Source: an uncultured Alistipes sp. (GTDB lineage: Bacteria; Bacteroidota; Bacteroidia; Bacteroidales; Rikenellaceae). From it: a stretch of DNA of 64,000 nucleotides. The stretch lies in NCBI GenBank assembly GCA_944322005.1, contig CALUNL010000002.1:62001-126000 (forward strand), written 5' to 3'. Below the pieces are notes generated by a model. That model was given only the letters and a program-made list of their open reading frames with translations. It ran no database searches and had not been told where the DNA came from. Shown piece by piece: positions 47,126 through 56,317 of the stretch. The translations under genes and the position numbers were made by a program. Numbering within the stretch: position 1 is the stretch's first letter; every line of letters begins with the position of its first letter.

Positions 47126-50100
47126 TCAGAAGTCATAGCCTATGATGGCGTAATCCTTCCAGTAGAGCGCCGATTTGTATGCCTCCACCGATGCCCGCGG
47201 AACATATATCTTCAGTTCCGACGGGGTTGAAAAGAGAATATCGCCATCCAAAGCAGGCGGCACCTCCGCCCTGCAATATATGCTTGTAAGGGACGAACAT
47301 TGGGAAAACACCGAAGACCCAATCCAGGTAACCCTGGACGGGATGGTAATACTTGTAAGAGCGGTACATTCTGCGAATACTGTTCTTCCTATTGACGTCA
47401 AACTCTCGGGAAGGGAAATGTTTGTAAGGTTACTGCAATCCACAAATGCTGCCGTACCCAAAGATTCCACACTCTCTGGTATCGTTATGCTCTTAAGTCC
47501 GGGACAGTGGCCGAATGTAGCACTGCCTATAGATATGACTCCATAAGGTATGGTAATATCAGTAAGGCTATTGCAATAAGCAAAAGCATAATCTCCGATG
47601 GAAGTAACGCTGTCTGGAATAGTTATGTCCGTAAGGGAAGTGCATCGATAAAATGCATTTTTCTCTATTGAAGAAACACCATCTGGAATCGTAATACTTA
47701 TAAGACCGCTGCAATAGCCAAACGTTGATTCCATTATGGTTGTTACACCGGCAGGTATCGTAACACCCGCCAGGCTGCTGCAATTGAAAAAAGCATATGG
47801 GCCTATCTCTGTCACACTGTCGGGTATCGAAACCTCCGTAAGGCCGGAACATCCATAAAATAAATTATAGTTGATTGAAGTCACACCGTCCGGTATCGTC
47901 ATGCTTGTAAGCCCCGTACAGCCGTAAAACGCGGCATTCCCTATTTCCGTCACATTGTCCGGTATCGTCACGCTCGTAAGTCCCGTACAGCCGCGGAACG
48001 CAACAGCCCCTATTTTCGTCACACTGTCCGGTATCGTCACGCTCGTATAGCTGCTGCAGTTGTAGTAAGCATAATCTTCTATCACAGTCACTCCATCGGG
48101 GATAACAAGGTCGGTAACTTCAGCTCCATTAAGATACAATACATATCCCGGAATCCAATTTGACCCGAATGCAACACCGTACCATGCATCCAAATCGGAT
48201 ATATATATTTTTAAATTGTTGCATCCGTAAAATGCATAACTTCCTATTGACGTCATACTAACGGGAATTGTCACGCTTGTAAGTCCGCTGCAATTATAGA
48301 AAGCATTCCCGCTGATGGATGTGACCCCATCTGGGATAACAAGGTCTTTAATCTCCGCTCCGTCAAGATATATTCCGCAACCTGATGAAATCCAATTCGA
48401 CTCGAATGATATTCCGCACCATGCAGACAAATCGGAGATATTTATCCGTTCAAGATTGGTACAATCGGAGAAAGCATAATTACCTATTGAGGTAACATTG
48501 GTCGGAATCGTTACGCTCGTAAGGCCTGCACAATAGCGGAACGCCCAGTCTTTTATTGCGGTTATACCCTCGGGCACAACAAAATCCGTAATCTCGGTTC
48601 CGTCAACATACAGACTATAAGCGGACTCTTTCGAAATCCAATATTCATGAACATCCATATTGCACCATGCCGCCAAATCGGAGATGTTTATCCGTTCAAG
48701 ATTGTTGCATTCGGAAAAAGCCCAACGGCCGATGGAGGTCACGCTGGAGGGAATTGTCACACTTGTTATGCCGTCACAATTGTAAAACGTACAATCTTTT
48801 ATCGCCGTTACTCCATCCGGAATGACAAGGTCTGTTATCTCTTCTCCGTCAAGATACAGCGAATACATATATCCTGTTATTTCCCAATTCCATATATTAT
48901 GGTCCATATTGCACCACGCTGCCAGGTCAGAGATATGTATTCTGTTCAACTTTCCGGAGAATACCGAGCCTCCGATGGAAGTTACGCTGGCCGGTATCGT
49001 TATATCTGTAAGATTATTACAGCCCGAAAATGCCTCATTCCCTATCGAGGTCACACCATCTGGTAAAATAACATTTGTTATGCTGCCGCAATAGGAAAAA
49101 GCATATCTCTTTATCGAAGTTATGCCGTCAGGTATTACGAGGTCAATGACTTTTTCCCCATTCAGATACAAATTATAGAAGGTTCCTCTACTATTACTTC
49201 CAAATTCAATATTGCACCATGCGGCTAAATCGGATATATATATTTTTTTCAAATTCATACAGCCGTAAAACGCATAGTCTCCTATCGAGACCACATTGGC
49301 TGGAACGGTAACTGCAGTTAGTCCGTCACAATTGTCGAATGCATACTCACCTATCGATGTCACGGTATCGGGAATGGAGACACTTTTAATAGTGCCGCAA
49401 CTTCTGAAAGCCTCGTTGCCTATCGCAGACACAGGCCCGTCAAAAATAATGACACCTTTTCCGTTGGAACATGTATTGGAGACTATATTGGCTCCGAACC
49501 CGTCCGTCTTGTAAGGTTTCTCAACCTTATTAACCCATGACGTGTACCATATCTGGTTGGATGGCACCCTGTTGTTCAAATTGTCGTATCCGCACTCCGA
49601 CATCGGAACGATATGGTTGCGCAATACGGAAATGGTCTTGTCGGTAGTCTGGGATTTGCTCTCTCCGGCGGTTGTGGTTACCGTAACAGTTATACCTTTC
49701 TCGAAAGTCTGCGGAGGTACGGCTAAATAGAAAGACGTCGGCTCTTCCGACAGTGTTATGCCTCCGCATTCAAGCGTCACAGATGCCACAGCATCTGCAA
49801 TATCGGCAACGGTCAAATCGGAGTTCATTGTCACAGTACCGGCAAGAGGCTCGTTCATATTGCCGCGCAAACTGATACTCTTTACGGCATCAGAACCGGT
49901 GAGCTGCACCTTTATCCAGCCGAGCGCATTCTTGAACGACAGGTCCTCGGTATCGCTGCTTGCAACCATCACGTTGTTACCGACACCATAGCTCTCCTCA
50001 CAATACTCCTGAACTGCATTGAGAGGGAAAATGAATGAACCGTCCGTACCTACGGCATTTACTTCCGAATGCGGATATATCGCATGAATTTTTTCGATGG

Positions 50101-50386
50101 GAGTGTCACTCGCTTCGCCGTCGACCTTTTCAAGGGTTCCGGAAGTGTCTCCGTTTTGTCCGGTAAATCTCCAATGTTCATTACCGGTCGTACGGTAGAA
50201 TACGGAGACGCGGTCGTCTTCATTCCATACAGTATTTCCTTCAGCCAGTTGCACGCGAGAATCAATATTCTCGATTGAGACCCGCAAAATTCCGTCATGC
50301 GGCAGGATATCTAAATCCTCCGTCGTATCTTTCGCGCAGCCCGCAAATACCGTTGCGGCTACTGCCATAATCCAAAACTTTTTCAT
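47126..50386 (-). CDS. Fimbrillin-like/BspA-type leucine-rich-repeat surface lipoprotein
   Basis: 1086-residue lipoprotein (TVFAGC, Cys16). Residues about 35-275 resemble a Bacteroidales fimbrillin-like N-terminal domain (RVSIENIDSRVQLAEGNTVW, WNEDDRVSVFYR, IHAIYPHSE, FYLAVPPQTFEKGITVTV). From about 300 to 1070 there are some thirty LRR_5/BspA repeats of 22-24 residues (SVTIPDSVTKIGAVAFRGC type). Five times the LRR array is interrupted by a module containing ISDLAAWC followed by YLDG.EI.DLVIPDGVT. The start is the ATG at 50386, 4 bp after the stop of a 37-codon ORF; the longer frame upstream overlaps that ORF. BspA relatives act as adhesins. Confidence 0.85.
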   Translation of the reverse strand: MKKFWIMAVAATVFAGCAKDTTEDLDILPHDGILRVSIENIDSRVQLAEGNTVWNEDDRVSVFYRTTGNEHWRFTGQNGDTSGTLEKVDGEASDTPIEKIHAIYPHSEVNAVGTDGSFIFPLNAVQEYCEESYGVGNNVMVASSDTEDLSFKNALGWIKVQLTGSDAVKSISLRGNMNEPLAGTVTMNSDLTVADIADAVASVTLECGGITLSEEPTSFYLAVPPQTFEKGITVTVTTTAGESKSQTTDKTISVLRNHIVPMSECGYDNLNNRVPSNQIWYTSWVNKVEKPYKTDGFGANIVSNTCSNGKGVIIFDGPVSAIGNEAFRSCGTIKSVSIPDTVTSIGEYAFDNCDGLTAVTVPANVVSIGDYAFYGCMNLKKIYISDLAAWCNIEFGSNSRGTFYNLYLNGEKVIDLVIPDGITSIKRYAFSYCGSITNVILPDGVTSIGNEAFSGCNNLTDITIPASVTSIGGSVFSGKLNRIHISDLAAWCNMDHNIWNWEITGYMYSLYLDGEEITDLVIPDGVTAIKDCTFYNCDGITSVTIPSSVTSIGRWAFSECNNLERINISDLAAWCNMDVHEYWISKESAYSLYVDGTEITDFVVPEGITAIKDWAFRYCAGLTSVTIPTNVTSIGNYAFSDCTNLERINISDLSAWCGISFESNWISSGCGIYLDGAEIKDLVIPDGVTSISGNAFYNCSGLTSVTIPVSMTSIGSYAFYGCNNLKIYISDLDAWYGVAFGSNWIPGYVLYLNGAEVTDLVIPDGVTVIEDYAYYNCSSYTSVTIPDSVTKIGAVAFRGCTGLTSVTIPDNVTEIGNAAFYGCTGLTSMTIPDGVTSINYNLFYGCSGLTEVSIPDSVTEIGPYAFFNCSSLAGVTIPAGVTTIMESTFGYCSGLISITIPDGVSSIEKNAFYRCTSLTDITIPDSVTSIGDYAFAYCNSLTDITIPYGVISIGSATFGHCPGLKSITIPESVESLGTAAFVDCSNLTNISLPESLTSIGRTVFAECTALTSITIPSRVTWIGSSVFSQCSSLTSIYCRAEVPPALDGDILFSTPSELKIYVPRASVEAYKSALYWKDYAIIGYDF

Positions 50387-50390
50387 AGGG

Positions 50391-50504
50391 TTACCAGTCG
50401 ATTTCAGGGTCGGTTTCGGGATTTTCGAGACTTGCGGCAAAACCGCGTTCCGCCGCCAAATAATACGCCATCACAGATGGTTCAATGTAGAAGAGTTTCT
50501 TCAT
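50391..50504 (-). CDS. 37-residue peptide ORF preceding the LRR lipoprotein
   Basis: Small ORF reading MKKLFYIEPSVMAYYLAAER at its N-terminus and ending in an acidic, Pro/Glu/Asp-rich tail that closes with IDW. It begins 95 bp after the regulatory module, matching the 92 bp seen for the first gene at the other locus, and stops 4 bp before the lipoprotein ATG, suggesting translational coupling. Similar short MKK-start peptide ORFs are common before Bacteroidales surface-protein genes, but I know no assigned function. Confidence 0.7.
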   Translation of the reverse strand: MKKLFYIEPSVMAYYLAAERGFAASLENPETDPEIDW

Positions 50505-50599
50505 AGGGCTTTGTTTTTAATGATATGATTGCCGACAATCACTGTGCGGCCATGCATTCTGTTGCGCCGTAACGGCTCCCATGCGGCTGGTTTGTACAA

Positions 50600-50947
50600 A
50601 AAGAAAGTGTGGAGCCGTTCGTTTATCTGACGATAGGCATTTGGCGCAGCCTGCAAACAAATAAACAATACCCCACACCGAACAGTGCCGTATCAGAACG
50701 ATACGAAGCACCGTATACGGTGACGAATGTTCGTATTGCCTATCCCTGTTTGCTTAAAATCGCCAAATTTTATCGTCAAGGATTAGCGAAACACTTTCAC
50801 TGTATGTCGTCCCCTTTCGGGTTACACGGCAAAGTTATGAATTATTTGCCAATACACAACATTCACGGGGTATTGTACATGCAAATTTCCCAAAAAGAAA
50901 CATTTTTTGCAACACCCTGATGCTCTGGATTGAAAACTTTGTTTTTT
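50600..50947 (-). repeat. Duplicated regulatory module, copy 2 (upstream of the LRR lipoprotein)
   Basis: Homologue of 40453-40806 in the same orientation relative to its downstream gene. It contains a consensus minus-strand promoter (50830-50861), the 10 bp inverted repeat ACAATACCCC (50665-50674)/GGGGTATTGT (50867-50876), and a conserved hairpin (50701-50736: ATACGAA/TTCGTAT enclosing CACCG-TATA-CGGTG). A distal stem pairs GTGTGG and GTTTATTTG with CAGATAAAC and CCACAC on the minus strand, followed by TTTCTTTTT. TTTGGCG and CGCCAAA segments within it are complementary. It ends 95 bp before the small ORF. Confidence 0.87.
50830..50861 (-). promoter_or_regulatory. Promoter inside module copy 2
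   Basis: Minus-strand TGTTG (50857-50861), exact 19 bp spacer, TAACTTTG (50830-50837), directed toward the small ORF and LRR lipoprotein about 330 bp away. Position and spacing are identical to copy 1. A further isolated TATCTTTG lies upstream at 50994-51001. Confidence 0.75.
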
Positions 50948-51125
50948 GCACATTGGGGAGTAACGGCCCGCCGGAGCATAAAAGCGGCCCCTGCAAAGAT
51001 ATGACTGATATACATTGTGAAAAACGACGCCGGATATCCACGGACAAACATTCGGCACGAGAAACAGGTGGCATAGCGAAGGTACGGCCATACGAGTTGC
51101 CGGCACCCGCGCCTGCCCGCCCGGA

Positions 51126-53477
51126 TCAATAGAACGTGCTCTTCGGGGCGAACATCAGATAGCCGAAGTTGAATGTAAGATAGAGGTTGTTCGAGTTGCT
51201 CATGCCGTATTTCGTGAGCGAAAGGCTCACCGGGCCGACTATCGAGCGGTATATCACCGAGAGGTCGGCGACGTAGCGCCACCTCGAGTCGACATACTGC
51301 TTGTCGCGGTACATGGCGTAGAAGCCGCCGCGCACCATCAGGTTCTCGATTATCCTGAATGTCGGCATCACGCCCGCCGCCACATACTTCGAGGCGTGGA
51401 ACTCCGGCATGTAGGTCATCAGCGAGTGCGATGTCGGCGAGAACTGCGGCAGCGACACGCGCGTGGCCTCAACGTCGTTGAACGACGGGTGGTTGGTATA
51501 CACCCCCTCGACCGTATATCCGAACGAGAACCATCGGCACGACGGGATCTCGACATAGTGCCGCCACGATACCTTGGCGCCGAGCCACTGGCGGTGGGAG
51601 ACCACCCTCTTCAGGCCCGATTCGCCGTAGGAGTTGACCTCCATGCGCAGCTTGTCGTCGCCGGCGACGGCGATTCCCGACACCGAGAGGCTGTTTCCGC
51701 GCACCGGCCATATCGGGTCGTCGAGCGAACTGCGTTTCAGTTCGAGCTTCGCCCCGGCGAAGGTGAAGTAGGAGGGTCTCTCGTCGCCCTCGAAGCGGTA
51801 GTAGTTCTCCCCGAGGTTTACCGTGGCCTGAATCAGGCTCCGGTGCGAAAGGGCCGCGCCTACGGTGAAGGAGCCGAAACTCTCCTTGTGCTTCTTGCGC
51901 TGGGTATTGTCGACGGCCGTAAGGTTGCCGAAGTTGCCGAACAGGGTGTTGCGCACCGAGAAGACATACTTGAGGTCGAAATAGACAGGGTTCTTCGGCG
52001 CCACGGATATGGTTCCGCCAATCAGTCCGGCGTTGTATATCGGGCCCAGCATCAGCCCCATTCCGGCCCTGACCCCGACTCGCCCGATGTGTTCGAACTC
52101 CACACCCACACGGGCCTGGTTGTAGGCCGTCGAGGAGATGTTTCCCCCGACGCGTATGTTTATGAGCGGCTTGACCTTGAGTTTCAGATGCGGCACGAAG
52201 ACCCCCGATACGGAGTCGCGGCGCAATACGGGGTAGTCCATCGAGAAATCCCCCTCCGAGAGGAGGTCGAAGAGACCCGAACGGAACCGTCCGAACGATG
52301 TCGTATCGGCATCCTTCCGCGGCCTTTTGGAGATTACGGCACGCGCATACTTCTCCTGCGCAGGCTTCAGTCCCTCTATCACGCACTCGCCCACCTCCAG
52401 CGGCGGCAGCGTCCGGCGGAACTCCTCGCGGCGGCGCCGCACCTCCTCCGGACTCCGGCGCTCCGGAATCGTCATGAGGATGGAGTCCATCATTGCCATC
52501 GCATCGTCGTAGCCGCTCTGCATGATCTCCACGCCGCGGTCGAAATCGAGCATTCCGGCATCCACCGCGCGTTCGATCTTGATGTTTCCCTCGGCCGGAA
52601 GGTCGTAGTCGGTCTGTGCCGTCATCAGCATCAAGGCCTGGTCGATGAGGTTGCTGTTCTCGTCGACCGGGGTGTTGCCGGCCGTACACTTTACGCCTAT
52701 GAGATGGTCGGGGGAGTAGTTGTCGATCATCCGCTGCCACGGGAAGTTATCGAACAGCCCGCCGTCATAAAGCAGCATTTTCTTTATTTTCAAAGGCTTG
52801 AATACCAGCGGTATCGACATCGAGGCCCTTATGGCCTGTCCGATGTCGCCTTCGTGGAACTCCACCGGCCTGCGGGCGGCCATGTCGCTCGCCACGCAGA
52901 AGAACGGCACCATCAGCCGGTCGAAATCGCCTCCGCAAGCCTCCGACGCCTGCCGGAACAGCTCGTTGAGGGCCATGTCCACCTGTGCGGATGAGATGAG
53001 GTCCACGGGGAGCTGCAGCAGCTTCCCGGCGCTTGCGGCATCCGCCTTGTTTCCCGACTCCTTCGCCACCCGGCGCAGTTTCCTCGCCTCGCGGCTCACG
53101 TCCAGACGGACACTCAGCATCGAAGGCGGCACGTCGAGCTGGCGGTAATAGTATCGGTGCGAGTCGTCGATGCGTCCCGACACCCACTTCTTGACATCTC
53201 CGGAGAGGACTATCGCGCGCATCTCCTCGGGCGAGTATCCGGCGGCATACAGGCCGGCTATTATGGCACCCATGGATGTTCCGGCAATATAGTCTATCGG
53301 CACCCCGTTCTCCTCGAGGGCCTGTATCACACCTATGTGGTACAGCCCCTTCGCACCGCCTCCGCTCAACACCAGACCCACCTTTCGGGCCTGCACCGGA
53401 ACCGCTGCAAGCGCGAGTGCGGCCAGAAATATTATGCCCCGACGCATCATTCTCCGAAAAAGTTTGTAACTTTGCAT
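51126..53477 (-). CDS. Patatin-like phospholipase with Omp85-type beta-barrel (PlpD-like)
   Basis: 783 residues from the ATG at 53477 (two in-frame ATGs at 53450/53447 are alternatives). Signal peptide (FLAALALAAVPVQA), then a patatin domain with oxyanion motif SGGGAKG, nucleophile GTSMG (Ser68) and the catalytic Asp in LLYDGGLFDNFP. After about residue 330 comes a POTRA-like segment and a C-terminal surface-antigen beta-barrel ending LTFNFGYLMFAPKSTFY. The layout matches PlpD-type autotransported phospholipases, so it is expected in the outer membrane. The long open frame above 53477 overlaps pheS antisense and is not coding. Confidence 0.9.
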   Translation of the reverse strand: MQSYKLFRRMMRRGIIFLAALALAAVPVQARKVGLVLSGGGAKGLYHIGVIQALEENGVPIDYIAGTSMGAIIAGLYAAGYSPEEMRAIVLSGDVKKWVSGRIDDSHRYYYRQLDVPPSMLSVRLDVSREARKLRRVAKESGNKADAASAGKLLQLPVDLISSAQVDMALNELFRQASEACGGDFDRLMVPFFCVASDMAARRPVEFHEGDIGQAIRASMSIPLVFKPLKIKKMLLYDGGLFDNFPWQRMIDNYSPDHLIGVKCTAGNTPVDENSNLIDQALMLMTAQTDYDLPAEGNIKIERAVDAGMLDFDRGVEIMQSGYDDAMAMMDSILMTIPERRSPEEVRRRREEFRRTLPPLEVGECVIEGLKPAQEKYARAVISKRPRKDADTTSFGRFRSGLFDLLSEGDFSMDYPVLRRDSVSGVFVPHLKLKVKPLINIRVGGNISSTAYNQARVGVEFEHIGRVGVRAGMGLMLGPIYNAGLIGGTISVAPKNPVYFDLKYVFSVRNTLFGNFGNLTAVDNTQRKKHKESFGSFTVGAALSHRSLIQATVNLGENYYRFEGDERPSYFTFAGAKLELKRSSLDDPIWPVRGNSLSVSGIAVAGDDKLRMEVNSYGESGLKRVVSHRQWLGAKVSWRHYVEIPSCRWFSFGYTVEGVYTNHPSFNDVEATRVSLPQFSPTSHSLMTYMPEFHASKYVAAGVMPTFRIIENLMVRGGFYAMYRDKQYVDSRWRYVADLSVIYRSIVGPVSLSLTKYGMSNSNNLYLTFNFGYLMFAPKSTFY

Positions 53478-53529
53478 TATTATACCCTGTGGGTATAAAG
53501 GTAAGGCAAAAGTACAAAATTCACAAAAT

Positions 53530-54552
53530 ATGAACGCTAAAATAGACGAACTTTTAAAGCGCGTGGAGGAGTTCCACCCAAAGGCAGCGGCCGAAATCGA
53601 GGATTTCCGCGTCAAGATGCTCGGCAAGAAGGGCGAGCTCACGGCGCTGATGGAGGAGTTCAAGAGTGTGGCTCCGGAGCGCAAGCGCGAACTCGGGCAG
53701 AAGCTCAACAACTTGAAACAGACGGCACTCGGCCGAATCAACGCCCTGCGTGAGGAGTTTGCCGCATCGGCGGCATCGGCTCCGGCGGAGGACGACCTCA
53801 CCCGTACGGGAACGGCCGAGGAGCTTGGCTCGCGGCACCCAATCTCGATCGTGCGCAACCAGATAGTCGACATCTTCTCGCGCCTGGGCTACACGGTGGC
53901 CGAGGGTCCGGAGATCGAGGATGACTGGCACGTCTTCTCGGCCCTGAACTTCCCGCCGGAGCACCCGGCACGCGACATGCAGGACACCTTCTTCATCGAG
54001 AAGCACCCCGATATCCTGCTGCGTACGCACACCTCGTCGATACAGGTGCGGACGATGGAGCGCCAGAAGCCGCCGATAAGGGTCATATGCCCGGGACGCG
54101 TCTTCCGCAACGAGGCCATCTCCTACCGCGCACACTGCATATTCCACCAGGTGGAGGGACTCTACATCGACCGCAACGTCTCGTTCGCCGACCTGAAGCA
54201 GTCGCTGCTCTACTTCGCCAAGGAGATGTTCGGCGAGGATACCCGCATCCGCATGCGTCCGTCCTACTTCCCGTTCACCGAGCCGTCGGCCGAGGTCGAC
54301 GTATCGTGCAACCTCTGCGGCGGCAAGGGATGCAACGTCTGCAAGGGTACGGGCTGGCTCGAGATTCTGGGCTGCGGCATGGTCGACCCGAACGTGCTGT
54401 CGGCCAACGGCATCGACCCCAACGAGTACTCCGGATTCGCATTCGGCATGGGAATCGAGCGCATTGCGATGCTGAAGTTCGGCGTTCCGGACCTGCGTCT
54501 CTACTTCGAGAACGACGTACGCTTCCTGCACCAGTTCGACAGCGTACTGTAA
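53530..54552 (+). CDS. pheS: Phenylalanine-tRNA ligase alpha subunit
   Basis: 340-residue catalytic subunit of PheRS. N-terminal coiled-coil, then class II motifs: HPISIVRNQIVDIFSRLGY, PPIRVICPGRVFRNEAISYR (motif 2) and AFGMGIERIAMLKFGVPDLR (motif 3). Between motifs there is a four-cysteine insertion CNLCGGKGCNVCKGTGW, a zinc-knuckle-like segment seen in many Bacteroidetes PheS. It heads a tight operon with gaps of 16, 9, 7 and 2 bp. No pheT is adjacent. A TAACTTTG -7 box lies at 53467-53474. Confidence 0.97.
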   Translation: MNAKIDELLKRVEEFHPKAAAEIEDFRVKMLGKKGELTALMEEFKSVAPERKRELGQKLNNLKQTALGRINALREEFAASAASAPAEDDLTRTGTAEELGSRHPISIVRNQIVDIFSRLGYTVAEGPEIEDDWHVFSALNFPPEHPARDMQDTFFIEKHPDILLRTHTSSIQVRTMERQKPPIRVICPGRVFRNEAISYRAHCIFHQVEGLYIDRNVSFADLKQSLLYFAKEMFGEDTRIRMRPSYFPFTEPSAEVDVSCNLCGGKGCNVCKGTGWLEILGCGMVDPNVLSANGIDPNEYSGFAFGMGIERIAMLKFGVPDLRLYFENDVRFLHQFDSVL

Positions 54553-54568
54553 CAAAACCGGCGGAGCC

Positions 54569-56308
54569 ATGCGGAAGATTCTTTCGATACTCTCGGCGGC
54601 AATGCTTCTCTGCGGCTTCACGGCGCCGCAGCGGCACGGTGCGGACGCACCCGTGACCGGCAAGGAGCCCGACTCGATCCGCAGGGTGAGGCTCTACACC
54701 GACGCGCTCAAGCGTCTGGTGATATACGGCGACACCGTCGGGGCGCGCGAGTCGGCGCGCAAGGTGCTCTCCGAATATCCCGGCTATGCGCCGGCGCTGC
54801 ACCTGGCGGCCCGCACCGAGAGCGGGGACAAACAGCGTCTCGAGATGGCCGAGAAGGCCTATCTTGCGGAGCCGGACAACAAGTACTACCTCGACGAGTT
54901 CGCACAGGCCACGCTCCGCGCGGGCCGCTATATCGAGGCCATCGACCTCTACGAGAAGCTGTTGAAATACGACCCCGACCCAAACAACTACCGCATACTG
55001 GCCATACTCTACGAGAGCAACGGACAGCCGCTGTCGGCCATATCGACGCTCGACTCGGCGGAGGTCAAGACAGGCCGTTTCCCGCCGCTCATGCAGCAGC
55101 GGCTGCGGCTCTACCTCTCGACGATGCAGTTCGAGATGGCCGAGTCCGAGGCGCACAGGATGATAGAGGAGGCGCCATACATGTCCGACAACTACATCTC
55201 GCTGGCCGACGTCTATGCGGCCACGGGGCGCGACTCGCTGGCCATGGAGTCCTACCTCAAGGCCATCAGCGTCGACTCGACATCCGTCAGGCCGTGGATT
55301 GCGTTGAGCGACTTCCACTACCGCCGCAACGACACCCCGAGCTACCTCTCGGCGATGGGCCACCTGTTCGACTCGCCCGACATTCCGCTCGACTACAAGA
55401 CGGGCGTGTTCAAGTCGCTGACCAACAACATCTCGTTCTACCGCAAGAACTTCGCGCAGCTGAATGCGCTTGTCGGCAAGCTCTTCATCAACTACCCGCA
55501 CGATCGCGTGGTGAAGGAGCTCTACGTCTCGCACCTGATAAAGTCGGGGCAGATAGGGTCGGCGCTCGACATCTGCAAGCAGATTGCCGGCAGCGGCGAC
55601 GCCACGGCCGACGACTACATCAACATCATCGACATGGAGAACTTCCTGGAGCGGCCCGATTCGGCGGTGCTCTACACCGACCGCGGCATTGCGCGCTTCC
55701 CGGAGAACCTGCAGATACGCATGCGCCGCGGCTATACGCTCGAACGGCAGAACCGCCATGCGGAGGCGGCCGACGCCTACCGCCAGATGCTGGAGTATGC
55801 CGATACCGACTCGCTGCGCAGCGACCTGTGGGGGATGATCGGCAACGCACAGTACCAGTCTGGCGACAGAAAGGGATGCTACCGTTCGTTCCGCAAGGCC
55901 CTCGGCTATTTCCGCGACAACGCGACGGTGCTCAACAACTACGCCTACTTCCTGAGCGAGGATGACCGGCAGCTCGACAAGGCCATGGAGATGGCCACGC
56001 GGGCCAACTTCCTGAGCGAGAACAATCCGACGTTCCTCGACACGCTGGCGTGGATTCTCTACCGCATGGGGCGTTACGACGAGGCAAAGAAGTACATGCA
56101 GCAGGCCATATCGCTCGACCGCAGCCCGTCGGCGGAGATCTATATCCACTACGGCGACATCCTCTATGCCCTGGGAGAGGATTTCATGGCCCAGACCTAC
56201 TGGCGCAAGGCCCTGGAGCAGGGCTACGATGCCGGAAAGATAGAGAAGCGCCTCGAGGCGCAGCGCGAGCGCAAGGCGGCCGCCGGGAGCGACAACAAAA
56301 AACAGTAG
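54569..56308 (+). CDS. TPR-repeat exported protein
   Basis: 579-residue protein with an N-terminal signal-like segment (MRKILSILSAAMLLCGFTA) and about 14 helical TPR-like repeats along its length (YKTGVFKSLTNNIS; AMEMATRANFLSENNPTFLDTLAWILYRMGRYDEAKKYMQQAI is a clear pair). There is no enzymatic motif. It is placed between pheS and an EnvC-like gene, so an envelope assembly role, for instance at the wall or outer membrane, is plausible but unproven. Confidence 0.85.
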   Translation: MRKILSILSAAMLLCGFTAPQRHGADAPVTGKEPDSIRRVRLYTDALKRLVIYGDTVGARESARKVLSEYPGYAPALHLAARTESGDKQRLEMAEKAYLAEPDNKYYLDEFAQATLRAGRYIEAIDLYEKLLKYDPDPNNYRILAILYESNGQPLSAISTLDSAEVKTGRFPPLMQQRLRLYLSTMQFEMAESEAHRMIEEAPYMSDNYISLADVYAATGRDSLAMESYLKAISVDSTSVRPWIALSDFHYRRNDTPSYLSAMGHLFDSPDIPLDYKTGVFKSLTNNISFYRKNFAQLNALVGKLFINYPHDRVVKELYVSHLIKSGQIGSALDICKQIAGSGDATADDYINIIDMENFLERPDSAVLYTDRGIARFPENLQIRMRRGYTLERQNRHAEAADAYRQMLEYADTDSLRSDLWGMIGNAQYQSGDRKGCYRSFRKALGYFRDNATVLNNYAYFLSEDDRQLDKAMEMATRANFLSENNPTFLDTLAWILYRMGRYDEAKKYMQQAISLDRSPSAEIYIHYGDILYALGEDFMAQTYWRKALEQGYDAGKIEKRLEAQRERKAAAGSDNKKQ

Positions 56309-56317
56309 ATATCCGAA

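Noticed and set aside
47200..49500. Regular repeated DNA in the minus-strand gene as a satellite or CRISPR
   Set aside because: Periodicity matches protein-level leucine-rich repeats in one open frame.
50517..50711. 64-codon minus-strand frame in module copy 2
   Set aside because: Frame is broken by an indel in copy 1, where the same DNA reads differently; the region is better explained as non-coding.
53478..53873. N-terminal extension of the patatin protein
   Set aside because: The extension is antisense to pheS and precedes a proper signal peptide.
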